A DNA stretch of 61,907 bases from the NCBI GenBank assembly GCA_934589225.1, contig CAKTNS010000008.1, positions 1 to 61,907 of the forward strand. Reading direction: 5' to 3'. This document shows, in pieces, positions 32,836 through 40,714 of this stretch. The number at the start of each line of letters is the position of its first letter. The first letter of the stretch is position 1. A program made the position numbers and the translations under genes. Source of the stretch: an uncultured Oscillospiraceae bacterium (GTDB lineage Bacteria > Bacillota > Clostridia > Oscillospirales > Oscillospiraceae). Under the pieces are notes generated by a model. The model was not told the origin of the DNA and did not search any database. It was given only the letters and a program-made list of their open reading frames with translations.

Positions 32836-33750
32836 TCAGTCGGTGAACAGGCGGGACCTGTCCAGCTTTCCGGGGATTCTGGCGGCGATCACATCCCGGA
32901 TAAGGCCCTGCTCGTAGCTGTCAAAGGCCTTGTTGGTAATGCCCATGTCCAGGGCCGTTCCGGCGCTGATGCCCCGGCGGATAAGCTTCAGGGCATCCAG
33001 CATGCCTCGCAGGTCCAAAGCCTTGGTGGAGACCTCGGCACTTTCGCACTTCTTCTGCAAATCCAGAAACAGCTGCACGAACTGCCCCCGGTACTTCTTT
33101 TCCAGGGTGGGGAATTCATCCCCCAGCAGCCGGTCCAGACCGCTTTCGTCAATGGCGGGCATCTGGATCACGGCAAACCGGCTGGTCAGAGCCTCGTTGA
33201 GCTCCCGGGTTCCGGCGTAGCCATAGTTCATGGTGCCGATGAAGCGGGCGGCGGGACTGACCTCCACCCGGTCATATCCCGGCACGTCAATGGCCCGGCG
33301 GAAGTCCAGTGTGGCGTGAAGCACCGCCAGGGCCTCGTTTTTGGCCATATTGATCTCATCCAGAATCCCAAAGCCCCCCTGCCGGGCGCACAGATACACG
33401 GGGCCGGGCCGGAAGGTCACCTGGCCGTTCTCAAAGGTGTCCATGCCAATGAGGCTGGCGGCATCCATATTCACATGGAAGGACACATCCCAGCTGGGCC
33501 GTCCGAAAACTTGGGCCAGATTCTCCGCCAACACATTTTTGCCCGTGGCCTTGCTGCCGGCCAGCAGCAGGTTTTCACCGCACAAAATGGCTGCAATGGA
33601 TGCCTCCCAGACCGCTTTTCCATAGTAGTGGTACCGGGGCTTGGGTACCCGGTTTGACAGCTCCGGCGGTGTTGGATAGTTTTTTCGGTAGTCCCGAATG
33701 CCCTCCAGCAGGTCCCGGCTGATCTGCTCCTGCTCCAAAAAATCCAACAA
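32836..33750 (-). CDS. MoxR/CbbQ-like AAA ATPase
   Basis: A 304-residue AAA+ protein. Walker A reads AGSKATGKNVL, with Asn where Ser/Thr normally coordinates Mg. Walker B is GGFGILDEINMA, sensor 1 is FIGTMNYGYAG and the Arg finger region TSRFAVIQMP. The C-terminal lid follows. It should drive remodelling together with the VWA protein encoded directly downstream. The frame opens with TTG codons at 33750 and 33747 and a weak AAAGGAAG site, so the exact start is uncertain. A TTGATT/TATAAT promoter and a small hairpin (33772-33790) precede it. Confidence 0.85.
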   Translation of the reverse strand: MLDFLEQEQISRDLLEGIRDYRKNYPTPPELSNRVPKPRYHYYGKAVWEASIAAILCGENLLLAGSKATGKNVLAENLAQVFGRPSWDVSFHVNMDAASLIGMDTFENGQVTFRPGPVYLCARQGGFGILDEINMAKNEALAVLHATLDFRRAIDVPGYDRVEVSPAARFIGTMNYGYAGTRELNEALTSRFAVIQMPAIDESGLDRLLGDEFPTLEKKYRGQFVQLFLDLQKKCESAEVSTKALDLRGMLDALKLIRRGISAGTALDMGITNKAFDSYEQGLIRDVIAARIPGKLDRSRLFTD

Positions 33751-33771
33751 AACCCTGCGCTTCCTTTCAGC

Positions 33772-33832
33772 GGGGAGAAAAATTCTCCCCTTATTTTGGC
33801 CCCATTATAGCACCGTGTTTTTTCAAAATCAA
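33772..33832 (-). promoter_or_regulatory. Promoter and leader hairpin of the AAA/VWA pair
   Basis: On the minus strand TTGATT (33832-33827) and TATAAT (33809-33804) have a 17-base spacer. The leader then carries GGGGAGAA/TTCTCCCC (33772-33790), a perfect 8-bp hairpin. Confidence 0.65.
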
Positions 33833-33863
33833 CGCTGAAGGACGGGAAAATGAGGGCACAGAC

Positions 33864-35285
33864 TCAATCTGCTTCCAGGGTATAGCTTCCGGCATCTCCC
33901 GCCACCTCAATGGACTGGATGTTGTCAATGTTGATGGCACTGTTCAGCATATAGTACACATGTTCTTCATCCGGCATCACCTTGAAATAGGTGTTGTCCG
34001 TGGTGGCGTTCAGGACCGTAAAGTCGGTGCCGTCTGCCATGTGGAGGGTCAGAGCGCGGATGGGATTGCCGGCGGCGGAAAAGTCCCGTTCCCGGATGCG
34101 CAGGCAGATGGAATTGGCGTAAATTCCGCCTTGGCCGAAGGTTCTGTGGGGGAGGGTGCCGCTATCTGGCAGGGACACACAGATCATTTCGTCCATGTGG
34201 TTCTGCTCATATTCCCGGGCCGCCAGTTCGCTGTAGGCAAAATCCGGAACCCCCTCTGAGCGATCTGCAAAGGTCTCCTCTACCAGATCGTCCCCCCAGA
34301 GGGCCCGCAGCTTTGCTTCCGCTTCCTCTGGGGTCAGCTCCTGCCGCAGCTGCTGTTCCATGGACTGCCGTTCCAGATCCTCGGGGGACGTGAGACTGTC
34401 TAAATGGGCCTGGTCATATTCATAGGCGGCCAGGAAGTAGTAGTCGTCATATTCTTCACTATAGCCCCGGGTGTATTGCAGTTCCTGAAGCTTTTGGGCC
34501 ACCTCCTCCGGGGTCAGTTCCTGTTTCAGCCGCTGACGGATAGCGGCAATCTCTCCGGGGCGGTTTTTCTCGTACTCCTCATAGCGGTCCTGGCTGTCAA
34601 AATCCGGGAAAGAGACCAGCAGGTTCGTTCCCTTGCGCAGGTCCGCCCGGAAATAGAAGGTAAAGGCCAACAGGTTCTCCGTGGTTTTTTCCGGAATCAG
34701 ATAGGGCCAGCCGTACTGATTGAAGTTCAAAAGCAATCCATGGATACCGCCCAGACATCCGTCACGGCCCAGGCCCAGCTGGTCATCAGAAAAGGGTGTG
34801 TCATGTTCCAGCAGCATGGTGATGAGTCCGCATTGGGTGGCACTGTCATAGATGTAGGCATCTACCGTCAGCTTCAGGCCCTGGGCCTCAATACGCTTGC
34901 CCACAGGGGAGACCCATTTTTGAAGCTCCTGGGCCACGGTTTCATCAACCGGCTGCTTTTCAAAGCCGGGAACGGTCCAGCCCATGGAGTCGGGCTTTTC
35001 CGGGTCATAGTCCTCCGTGGGAGCGGCACTGGAATAGCCGGTGTTTTCACCGTAAAGCCCGGCGATCATCTCCTTAGGAGACCCAAAGAGGATGCTGGCA
35101 CAGACCACCGCACAGCCTACCAGTGCTGCCGCAAGGAGCAGCACCGCCGCAAGAAGCAGGGGCCGCCGGAGGCTCTTTTTGAGGGGCCGGGGCGGATTCT
35201 CCGGGACAGGATGCGCTTGCTCGGATTCTTCAATAAGCTTTTGATCGATGAAGCTCAGGCCCGTCATCAAGTCTTTTCCGTTCAT
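33864..35285 (-). CDS. Membrane-anchored anti-sigma-like protein with duplicated extracellular segment
   Basis: This 473-residue protein is coupled to the sigma factor gene by an ATGA overlap (35282-35285). The N-terminal ~45 residues are cytoplasmic, then one membrane helix (LLLAAVLLLAAALVGCAVVCA, about 47-67), then a large outside region, the plan of DUF4179-type anti-sigma/sensor proteins. The outer region carries two related segments, RQRLKQELTPEEVAQKLQEL and EQQLRQELTPEEAEAKLRAL, each followed by an acidic Tyr-rich stretch and AxEYxQxHxD, so a unit of about 80 residues has been duplicated. Holding the sigma factor inactive until an envelope signal arrives is inferred from context. The longer open frame to 35891 reads through the sigma gene out of phase and is not used. 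Confidence 0.8.
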   Translation of the reverse strand: MNGKDLMTGLSFIDQKLIEESEQAHPVPENPPRPLKKSLRRPLLLAAVLLLAAALVGCAVVCASILFGSPKEMIAGLYGENTGYSSAAPTEDYDPEKPDSMGWTVPGFEKQPVDETVAQELQKWVSPVGKRIEAQGLKLTVDAYIYDSATQCGLITMLLEHDTPFSDDQLGLGRDGCLGGIHGLLLNFNQYGWPYLIPEKTTENLLAFTFYFRADLRKGTNLLVSFPDFDSQDRYEEYEKNRPGEIAAIRQRLKQELTPEEVAQKLQELQYTRGYSEEYDDYYFLAAYEYDQAHLDSLTSPEDLERQSMEQQLRQELTPEEAEAKLRALWGDDLVEETFADRSEGVPDFAYSELAAREYEQNHMDEMICVSLPDSGTLPHRTFGQGGIYANSICLRIRERDFSAAGNPIRALTLHMADGTDFTVLNATTDNTYFKVMPDEEHVYYMLNSAINIDNIQSIEVAGDAGSYTLEAD

Positions 35286-35872
35286 ACCGTAATTTCCTCC
35301 TGTTCCAGAAATGTCCGCAGCTTTCCTCTGGTGCGGCTGAGCTGCATTTTGACCTTGCTCTGCGTCAGGTTGTATCGGGCGGCGATTTGCGCAATGGTGT
35401 CCAGGTGCCAGTACCGCCGCAGGAAGATCAGCCGGGTCTCCTGGGGGAGAGTCTCCAGAAAGGCGGTCAGGGCCTTCCCGATTTCCCGGCCCTCCAGCTC
35501 CCGCTCCCGGCTGGGGTCGGGGATGCAGAGCTCCATTTCCTCTGTCAGGGTCACCACCTGGGCCTTCCGCTTGGCGGCCTGATTCCAGTCCAGCCGGTGA
35601 AAGGACAGATGGCGGCAGATGGAGGCCAGAAAGGCATAGAAAAACCGGGGCTTCTGGGGCGGGATCAAATTCCAGACCTTCAGGTAGGTGTCGTTGACAC
35701 TCTCCTCCGCGTCCTGCCGGCTGCCTAAAATTCGCTCCGACAGGCAGAAAAGCTTTCTGCCATAGGCGGCATGGGTCTGGGCAATGGCCTCTTCCTCTCT
35801 GGCCCAGAACAACGCAATGATTTGGGAATCTTCCAACGCTGTCACATCCTTTTTTGGGAACCTCTGAACCAA
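35282..35872 (-). CDS. ECF-type sigma-70 family RNA polymerase sigma factor
   Basis: A 196-residue sigma factor with regions 2 and 4 only. Region 2 is FCLSERILGSRQDAEESVND then TYLKVWNLIP, and region 4 is LPQETRLIFLRRYWHLDTIA then QIAARYNLTQSKVKMQLSRT. The frame lacks an early ATG. TTG at 35872 has AAAGGAA before it, and TTG at 35836 has AAGGAT, so the start is uncertain by about 12 residues. The partner gene downstream overlaps by four bases and probably encodes the regulator of its activity. Target promoters cannot be told from this window. Confidence 0.88.
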   Translation of the reverse strand: MVQRFPKKDVTALEDSQIIALFWAREEEAIAQTHAAYGRKLFCLSERILGSRQDAEESVNDTYLKVWNLIPPQKPRFFYAFLASICRHLSFHRLDWNQAAKRKAQVVTLTEEMELCIPDPSRERELEGREIGKALTAFLETLPQETRLIFLRRYWHLDTIAQIAARYNLTQSKVKMQLSRTRGKLRTFLEQEEITV

Positions 35873-35959
35873 GGGTTCCTTTGTTCTTCACCCTGACAGT
35901 ACGAATTTACCGGCCCCGGGTCACAAGGTTTCCGGAAAATAGTTTATCATAGGGGGGAT

Positions 35960-36430
35960 CCTTTTTTCAAGCCGCTTGGCCCGGCACGTACCACATTTTC
36001 ACTGTTTTCAGCAGGTGATACGGTGAATAGATGCGTCCAAAATATGGTGTTACGAGACATATTGACTGCTTTGGCTGCCTAGGCGTCCAAACCTGAAAGG
36101 ATGGTACCGGTTCCGATAATACCAGACACGTCCCCCATATGTCATTCCGACGGTCGCATAAGCGGAGTGGAGGAATCCACCACGTGGGAGAAAGTACCAA
36201 CGTAAGGTAAAATCTGCAACTTGCGTGGATTCCACGACTCGTTCGCTCGGAATGACATGCCGGTGGGTGATTCCATTCAACCGCACAGGTTGTATCAGCA
36301 ACGTAGCGGGCGGCAGATTGCCGCCCCTACAGGCTGCCGTAAGGTATACCATTCAACCGCACAGGTTGTATATGCAACGTAGCGGGCGGCTAATAATAGC
36401 CGCCCCTACAGGCGTGGTTCCTTTGCGCTA
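35960..36430. repeat. Repeat locus 2 between divergent genes
   Basis: This gene-free stretch contains one 120-bp unit with ATGTCATTCCGA inverted ends (36139-36258). Two GC-palindrome modules of the GGGCGGC-AGATT-GCCGCCC kind follow (36302-36331, and a variant with a TAATAATA loop 36378-36410). Two copies of the CATTCAACCGCACAGGTTGTAT module separate them. From about 36431 to 36500 there is a degenerate GGGGGAAGCTT module. No ORF of substance fits. Confidence 0.8.
36139..36258. repeat. 120-bp unit with ATGTCATTCCGA terminal inverted repeats, copy 1
   Basis: The ends ATGTCATTCCGA and TCGGAATGACAT are perfect 12-bp inverted repeats. Inside, GGAGTGGAGGAATCCAC and GTGGATTCCACGAC form a second, shorter inversion. 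There is no coding capacity. Related copies are at 41178-41305, 47825-48063 (expanded), 53082-53208 and 61402-61526. Confidence 0.8.
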
Positions 36431-36506
36431 TTGTTGCTGAAATGTTTCACGCTGTACCGCATTTCCCACGGGGGAAGCTTTTGCACCGTGTCCGGGGGAC
36501 TATTGT

Positions 36507-36535
36507 TTGACATTCCCGTGCTTCTCTTTTATAAT
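36507..36535 (+). promoter_or_regulatory. Promoter of the amidohydrolase gene
   Basis: TTGACA (36507-36512) and TATAAT (36530-36535) are perfect hexamers with a 17-base spacer, 47 bases before the start codon. Confidence 0.75.
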
Positions 36536-36581
36536 GTGTTTCGAATCTTATCGCATCTGAAAAAAGGAGCGCTGAAATACA

Positions 36582-37445
36582 ATGTTACGTGCAGACTGCC
36601 ACATCCATATGGTTTTGGATGGCCGCAACTGGCGGGAGGCCATTGGGCGGCATCGGGCGGGGCCGGAGGATGGGGTTATTCTCGGGACCTTGGAGCGTTA
36701 TCGGGACCGGGGGTTTGTGTATCTCCGGGACGGTGGGGACAAATGGGGCGTGGGGCTCCGGGCCAGGGAGCTGGCGAAGGGCTTCGGCATCCAATATGTG
36801 ACCCCCTGCGCCCCCCTTTGCAAGGCCGGGCATTACGGCAGCTTTATCGGGGAATCCTACGAAAACCTCCGGGAATTTACAGCCCTTGTGGAAAAACAGA
36901 AGGCCCGGGGGGCGGATTTTATCAAAATCATGATCTCCGGGCTCATGGATTTTGACCGGTATGGAGTGCTGACCCAGCCGGGGCTGGAGCCGGAGACCAT
37001 CCGGGAGATCATCCACATTGCCAAGGACCAGGGCTTTCGGGTCATGGCCCATGCCAACGGGGCGGAAACCGTGCTGGCGGCAGCGGAGGCTGGGGTGGAC
37101 TCCGTGGAGCATGGAGCCTACTTAAACCGGGAGGCCCTGGAAGCCATGGCGGAGCGGAAGACCCTTTGGGTGCCCACCCTTTCGACCATCGGGAACCTCC
37201 GGGGCAAAGGGCGGTTCCGGGAAGAGGCGGTGGAGGAGATCCTGGAAAGCGCCATGGAAAACGTCAAAGTCTTTGCTTCTCTCGGCGGCATCCTGGCCCC
37301 GGGCAGCGACGCGGGGGCCTGGGCGGTGCCCCATGGAGGGGATACGGAATATACCCTGATGCATGAAGCCCTGGGGGAAGGCTGGGAGGCCATTCTGGAC
37401 CGGGGCATCCGGGAGGTGCGGCGGCGCTTTGTCTATGAAGATTAA
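36582..37445 (+). CDS. Amidohydrolase-family metal-dependent hydrolase
   Basis: A 287-residue TIM-barrel hydrolase. Metal ligands are visible in order: His7/His9 in DCHIHM, Lys115 in FIKIM (possible carbamylated Lys), His157 in MAHANG, His177 in VEHGAY and Asp243 in GSDAG. This is the binuclear amidohydrolase/prolidase-type arrangement. The N-terminal beta-sandwich of many members is missing, so the protein is a short barrel-only form. Substrate unknown. A perfect promoter precedes it, and its last codons overlap the metallopeptidase gene by 11 bases. Confidence 0.85.
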   Translation: MLRADCHIHMVLDGRNWREAIGRHRAGPEDGVILGTLERYRDRGFVYLRDGGDKWGVGLRARELAKGFGIQYVTPCAPLCKAGHYGSFIGESYENLREFTALVEKQKARGADFIKIMISGLMDFDRYGVLTQPGLEPETIREIIHIAKDQGFRVMAHANGAETVLAAAEAGVDSVEHGAYLNREALEAMAERKTLWVPTLSTIGNLRGKGRFREEAVEEILESAMENVKVFASLGGILAPGSDAGAWAVPHGGDTEYTLMHEALGEGWEAILDRGIREVRRRFVYED

Positions 37446-37992
37446 CATCACCAGAAGCCGCCGGAAGACCCTTTCGGTGCGCATCACCTCCACGGGAGAC
37501 CTGGATGTCCGGGCACCTCTGGGGCTTTCCCGGAGAGAAATCGAACAATTTCTGAAAGAAAAGCGGGGCTGGATTGAAAAGAACCGGCAGCAGGTCCTGA
37601 CCCAAACAAAAGCGGGCCGGGAGCGCCCCTTGACCCGGGAGCACCTGGAGACCCTGAAGGAGCTGGCCCGGGAGCCCATCCGGGAGAGCCTTCAAAAATA
37701 TGCCCCCATCTTGGGCGTGACCTACGGAACCGTCACCCTCCGCTGCCAGAAAAGCCGGTGGGGCAGCTGCTCTTCCAAGGGGAATCTGAATTTCAACTGT
37801 CTGCTGGCCCTGGCGCCCCGGTCGGTGCTGGAGTATGTGGTGGTCCATGAGCTTGCCCACCGGAAGCAGATGAACCACTCCGCCGCCTTCTGGCAGGAGG
37901 TGGCCCGGGCCAAGCCGGACTATAAAAAGGACCTGCAATGGCTGAAAGCCAACGGGGGCATCCTCATGGCCCGGGCGGCAGAGGGAAAATAA
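37435..37992 (+). CDS. YgjP-like M48-type metallopeptidase (DUF45)
   Basis: A 185-residue protein of the YgjP/WLM group. The zinc motif HELAH is at 138-142 with a further His148 in NHSAAFW. The conserved KSRWGSCSSKGNLNFNCLLA core and the N-terminal RKTLSVRITSTGDL strand are typical. Some family members have been reported as UTP pyrophosphatases rather than peptidases, so substrate is open. The ATG lies inside the end of the amidohydrolase gene, so translation is coupled. The ORF also opens at 37363, but homology starts at MKINITRS. Confidence 0.88.
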   Translation: MKINITRSRRKTLSVRITSTGDLDVRAPLGLSRREIEQFLKEKRGWIEKNRQQVLTQTKAGRERPLTREHLETLKELAREPIRESLQKYAPILGVTYGTVTLRCQKSRWGSCSSKGNLNFNCLLALAPRSVLEYVVVHELAHRKQMNHSAAFWQEVARAKPDYKKDLQWLKANGGILMARAAEGK

Positions 37993-38006
37993 TTCCAAAA
38001 ATACTG

Positions 38007-38035
38007 TTGCATTCCTTGCCGGAAAATGGTACTAT
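38007..38035 (+). promoter_or_regulatory. Promoter of nagA
   Basis: TTGCAT (38007-38012) and TACTAT (38030-38035) with a 17-base spacer lie between the metallopeptidase gene and nagA. Confidence 0.55.
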
Positions 38036-38076
38036 GGATTTACCGAAAAATTTTTCATTCTGAGAGGAGAAACCAT

Positions 38077-39207
38077 ATGTTTTACAAAAACGCACGGATT
38101 TTTTGCTCTGATTTTCAATTTCACACCGGTGCCTTCCAGGTAGAAAACGGTGTATTCGGCAAGGTCCTGCCGGAGAACGTTCCGGAGGACGCGGTGGACC
38201 TCCAGGGGGCCACGGTGATCCCGGGCCTGGTGGAAATCCACAGCCACGGCAACTCCGGTGCCGACTTCTCTGACGGCGATTACGAGGGCCTGAAGAAAAT
38301 GGCCGCCTTCTACACAAAGCACGGCGTTACCTCCTTTGCCCCCGCCTCCATGACCCTGCCCTATGACGTGCTGGAAAAGGCCTTTGCCACCGCGGTGCGC
38401 TTCACCAAGGAGCAGCCCCAGGGCCTCAGCGTCCTGCGGGGCATCCAGATGGAAGGCCCCTACTTCTCCTATAAAAAGCGTGGGGCCCAGAACCCGGATT
38501 ACCTGAAGCTGCCGGATTTTGAAGGCTTCAAGGCGCTGTGGGAGGGCTGCCAGGGCCTGGTGAAGATCGTGGACCTGGCTCCCGAGCTGGAGGGTGCTGA
38601 GGACTTTGTTAGGAAGGCTTCCGAGCTTTGCACCGTGTCCGTTGCCCATACGGATTCGGACTATGACCACGCCAAGGCGGTGTTTGATGCCGGTGCCACC
38701 CATCTGACCCACCTGTACAACGCCATGCCCGCCATCTCCCACCGGAATCCCGGCGTGATCCCCGCCGCGGTGGAAAACAAGAACGTTCGGGCCGAGCTGA
38801 TCTGCGACGGCTACCATGTGCATCCCGCCTCCGTGCGGCTGGCCTTCTCCATGTTCGGCGGGGACCGGATGTGCCTGATCTCCGACTCCGGCCGCTGCGC
38901 CGGTATGGCCGAGGGCACCCAGTTCCAGCTGGGCGGCCAGGACTGCTGGCTGCGGGACGGGGTTGCCAAGCTGGCCGACGGCACCATTGCCTGCTCTGCC
39001 ACCAACATGTGGACCTGCCTGCAAAACGTCATCTCCTGGGGCATCCGGGAAGAGGACGCGGTCCGGGCCGCCACCTACAACCCTGCCTGTGCCATCGGTG
39101 CGGACAAAGTCGTTGGTACCATTGAGGAAGGCAAGGTCGCGGACTTCCTGGTCTGCGCCCCGGACTACGCCTCTATGGAAGTCTACCTGGGCGGCCGGAA
39201 GCTGTAA
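38077..39207 (+). CDS. nagA: N-acetylglucosamine-6-phosphate deacetylase
   Basis: NagA (376 residues) removes acetate from GlcNAc-6-phosphate in amino-sugar catabolism and cell-wall recycling. The metal-site HSHG is at 55-58 (EIHSHGNSGADFSDG), then MEGPYFS, HLTHLYNAMP and the late Asp motif LISDSGRCAGM. Length is normal. GAGAGGAG precedes ATG 38077; the ORF's upstream opening at 38026 is not used. No nagB or PTS gene is adjacent. It appears to be a single-gene unit with its own promoter and a large terminator. Confidence 0.94.
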   Translation: MFYKNARIFCSDFQFHTGAFQVENGVFGKVLPENVPEDAVDLQGATVIPGLVEIHSHGNSGADFSDGDYEGLKKMAAFYTKHGVTSFAPASMTLPYDVLEKAFATAVRFTKEQPQGLSVLRGIQMEGPYFSYKKRGAQNPDYLKLPDFEGFKALWEGCQGLVKIVDLAPELEGAEDFVRKASELCTVSVAHTDSDYDHAKAVFDAGATHLTHLYNAMPAISHRNPGVIPAAVENKNVRAELICDGYHVHPASVRLAFSMFGGDRMCLISDSGRCAGMAEGTQFQLGGQDCWLRDGVAKLADGTIACSATNMWTCLQNVISWGIREEDAVRAATYNPACAIGADKVVGTIEEGKVADFLVCAPDYASMEVYLGGRKL

Positions 39208-39223
39208 GAAGAAGACGAAACGT

Positions 39224-39288
39224 CATTGCGGGATCATGACTCACCCGGGAACACACCCGGGTGGGCACCCGCAATGCGTTATTTTTTG
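39224..39288 (+). terminator. Terminator of nagA
   Basis: A nested hairpin: outer CATTGCGGG/CCCGCAATG, inner CACCCGGG/CCCGGGTG, followed by TTATTTTTT. Confidence 0.88.
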
Positions 39289-39329
39289 CGTAAAAAAGGG
39301 AGCGTTTCCCTGAATAAAAAGGAGAATCT

Positions 39330-40709
39330 ATGTATCGCAAGTTCATTGGGGACCGGGCATTTTACAAGCGGGTTTTGACGGTAGCGGTACCCATCATCAT
39401 TCAGAATGGCATCACAAACTTTGTATCCCTGCTGGATAACATCATGGTTGGCCAGGTGGGTACCCTGCCTATGAGCGGCGTTTCCATCGTCAACCAGCTG
39501 ATTTTTGTATTCAACCTGTGCATTTTCGGAGCCAGCTCCGGCGCGGGTATTTTTACGGCCCAGTTCCACGGCAGCCGGGATACGGAGGGTGTGCGGCATA
39601 CCTTCCGCTTTAAGCTCCTAATCTGCACGGCTTTGTCTTTAGTTGTGGGCACCCTCTTTGCGGCCTATGGCAAGACCCTCATCGGGTTGTATCTTACGGG
39701 CGAGGGGGACGGGGCGGACGCCGCCCAGGTGCTCTCCTTCGGCTGGGAATATCTGCTGGTCATGCTCTGGGGGCTGCTGCCCTTTGGGCTTTGCACCGCC
39801 TACGCCGGTACTCTGAAGGAATGCGGGGAGACCTTTGTGCCCATGGCCGCCGGTGTGGCGGCAGTGGCCGTCAACCTGATCCTCAATTACGTTCTGATTT
39901 TCGGCCACTTCGGCGCCCCCGCCATGGGTGTCCGGGGTGCGGCCATCGCCACGGTGATCTCCCGGTACGCAGAGCTCCTGCTGGTGGCGGGCTGGACACA
40001 TTGCCACGGGGCCAGGCATCCCTTCATCCGGGGGGCCTTCCGGTCCATGGCCATTCCCGGGCCATTGCTTAAAAACATCGTCATCACCGGCATGCCCCTG
40101 CTTGCCAATGAGTTGCTGTGGTCCATGGGCGTTGCCACCATGAACCAGTGCTACTCCACCTGCGGCCTGGATGTGGTCCCCGCCATGAACATCACCTCCA
40201 CCTTGGGGAATCTGGCCGGTGTGGTCTATCAGTCCCTGGGTGTCAGCGTGGGCATCCTCATGGGCCAGATGCTGGGTGCCCAGCGGCCGGAAGGGGAGCT
40301 GCGGGATACCAACCGGAAGCTGGTGGCCTTCTCCGTGGCCTCCGGCACGGGCTTTGGCCTGCTGATGGCCCTGGGCTCCGGTGCCTTCCCGGGCATCTAC
40401 AACACCACCCCGGCGGTACGGCTGCTGGCCCAGGACCTGATTCTGATCAGCGCCATGGTCATGCCCTTCCAGTCCTTTGCCAACGCCACCTATTTTACCC
40501 TCCGCTCCGGCGGCAAGACCTTCATCACCTTCCTCTTCGACAGCGTGTTCATGTGGACCTGCTGCGTCTCCCTGGGCTACGTCCTCAGCCGCTACACCGC
40601 CCTGCCCATCCTGCCCCTGTTCGCCCTGTGCCAGGTCCCGGAAGCCGTCAAGTGCATCCTGGGCTGGGCCATGCTGAAAAAAGGCAGCTGGATTCACACT
40701 TTGGCGTAA
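39330..40709 (+). CDS. MATE-family efflux transporter (second copy)
   Basis: A 459-residue MATE antiporter with about 12 helices. The family start VAVPIIIQNGITNFVSLLDNI and NIMVGQVGTLPMSGVSIVNQ are intact, and each half carries the usual internal symmetry. It differs in sequence from the copy at 23899-25236, so it probably handles another substrate. AAAGGAG stands before the ATG. It follows the nagA terminator and is itself followed by repeat locus 3, so it seems monocistronic. Substrate is unknown. Confidence 0.93.
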   Translation: MYRKFIGDRAFYKRVLTVAVPIIIQNGITNFVSLLDNIMVGQVGTLPMSGVSIVNQLIFVFNLCIFGASSGAGIFTAQFHGSRDTEGVRHTFRFKLLICTALSLVVGTLFAAYGKTLIGLYLTGEGDGADAAQVLSFGWEYLLVMLWGLLPFGLCTAYAGTLKECGETFVPMAAGVAAVAVNLILNYVLIFGHFGAPAMGVRGAAIATVISRYAELLLVAGWTHCHGARHPFIRGAFRSMAIPGPLLKNIVITGMPLLANELLWSMGVATMNQCYSTCGLDVVPAMNITSTLGNLAGVVYQSLGVSVGILMGQMLGAQRPEGELRDTNRKLVAFSVASGTGFGLLMALGSGAFPGIYNTTPAVRLLAQDLILISAMVMPFQSFANATYFTLRSGGKTFITFLFDSVFMWTCCVSLGYVLSRYTALPILPLFALCQVPEAVKCILGWAMLKKGSWIHTLA

Positions 40710-40714
40710 TGGAA

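Noticed and set aside
33864..35891. A single 675-codon minus-strand gene
   Set aside because: The upstream part runs out of phase through the sigma factor. The real gene starts at ATG 35285 with an ATGA overlap.
35880..35960. An ECF-type autoregulatory promoter (GGAAACC ... CGTA) upstream of the sigma gene
   Set aside because: The spacer would be about 23 bases, too long for the usual 16-17.
35960..36430. An insertion sequence
   Set aside because: No transposase frame is present here or at the other repeat loci.
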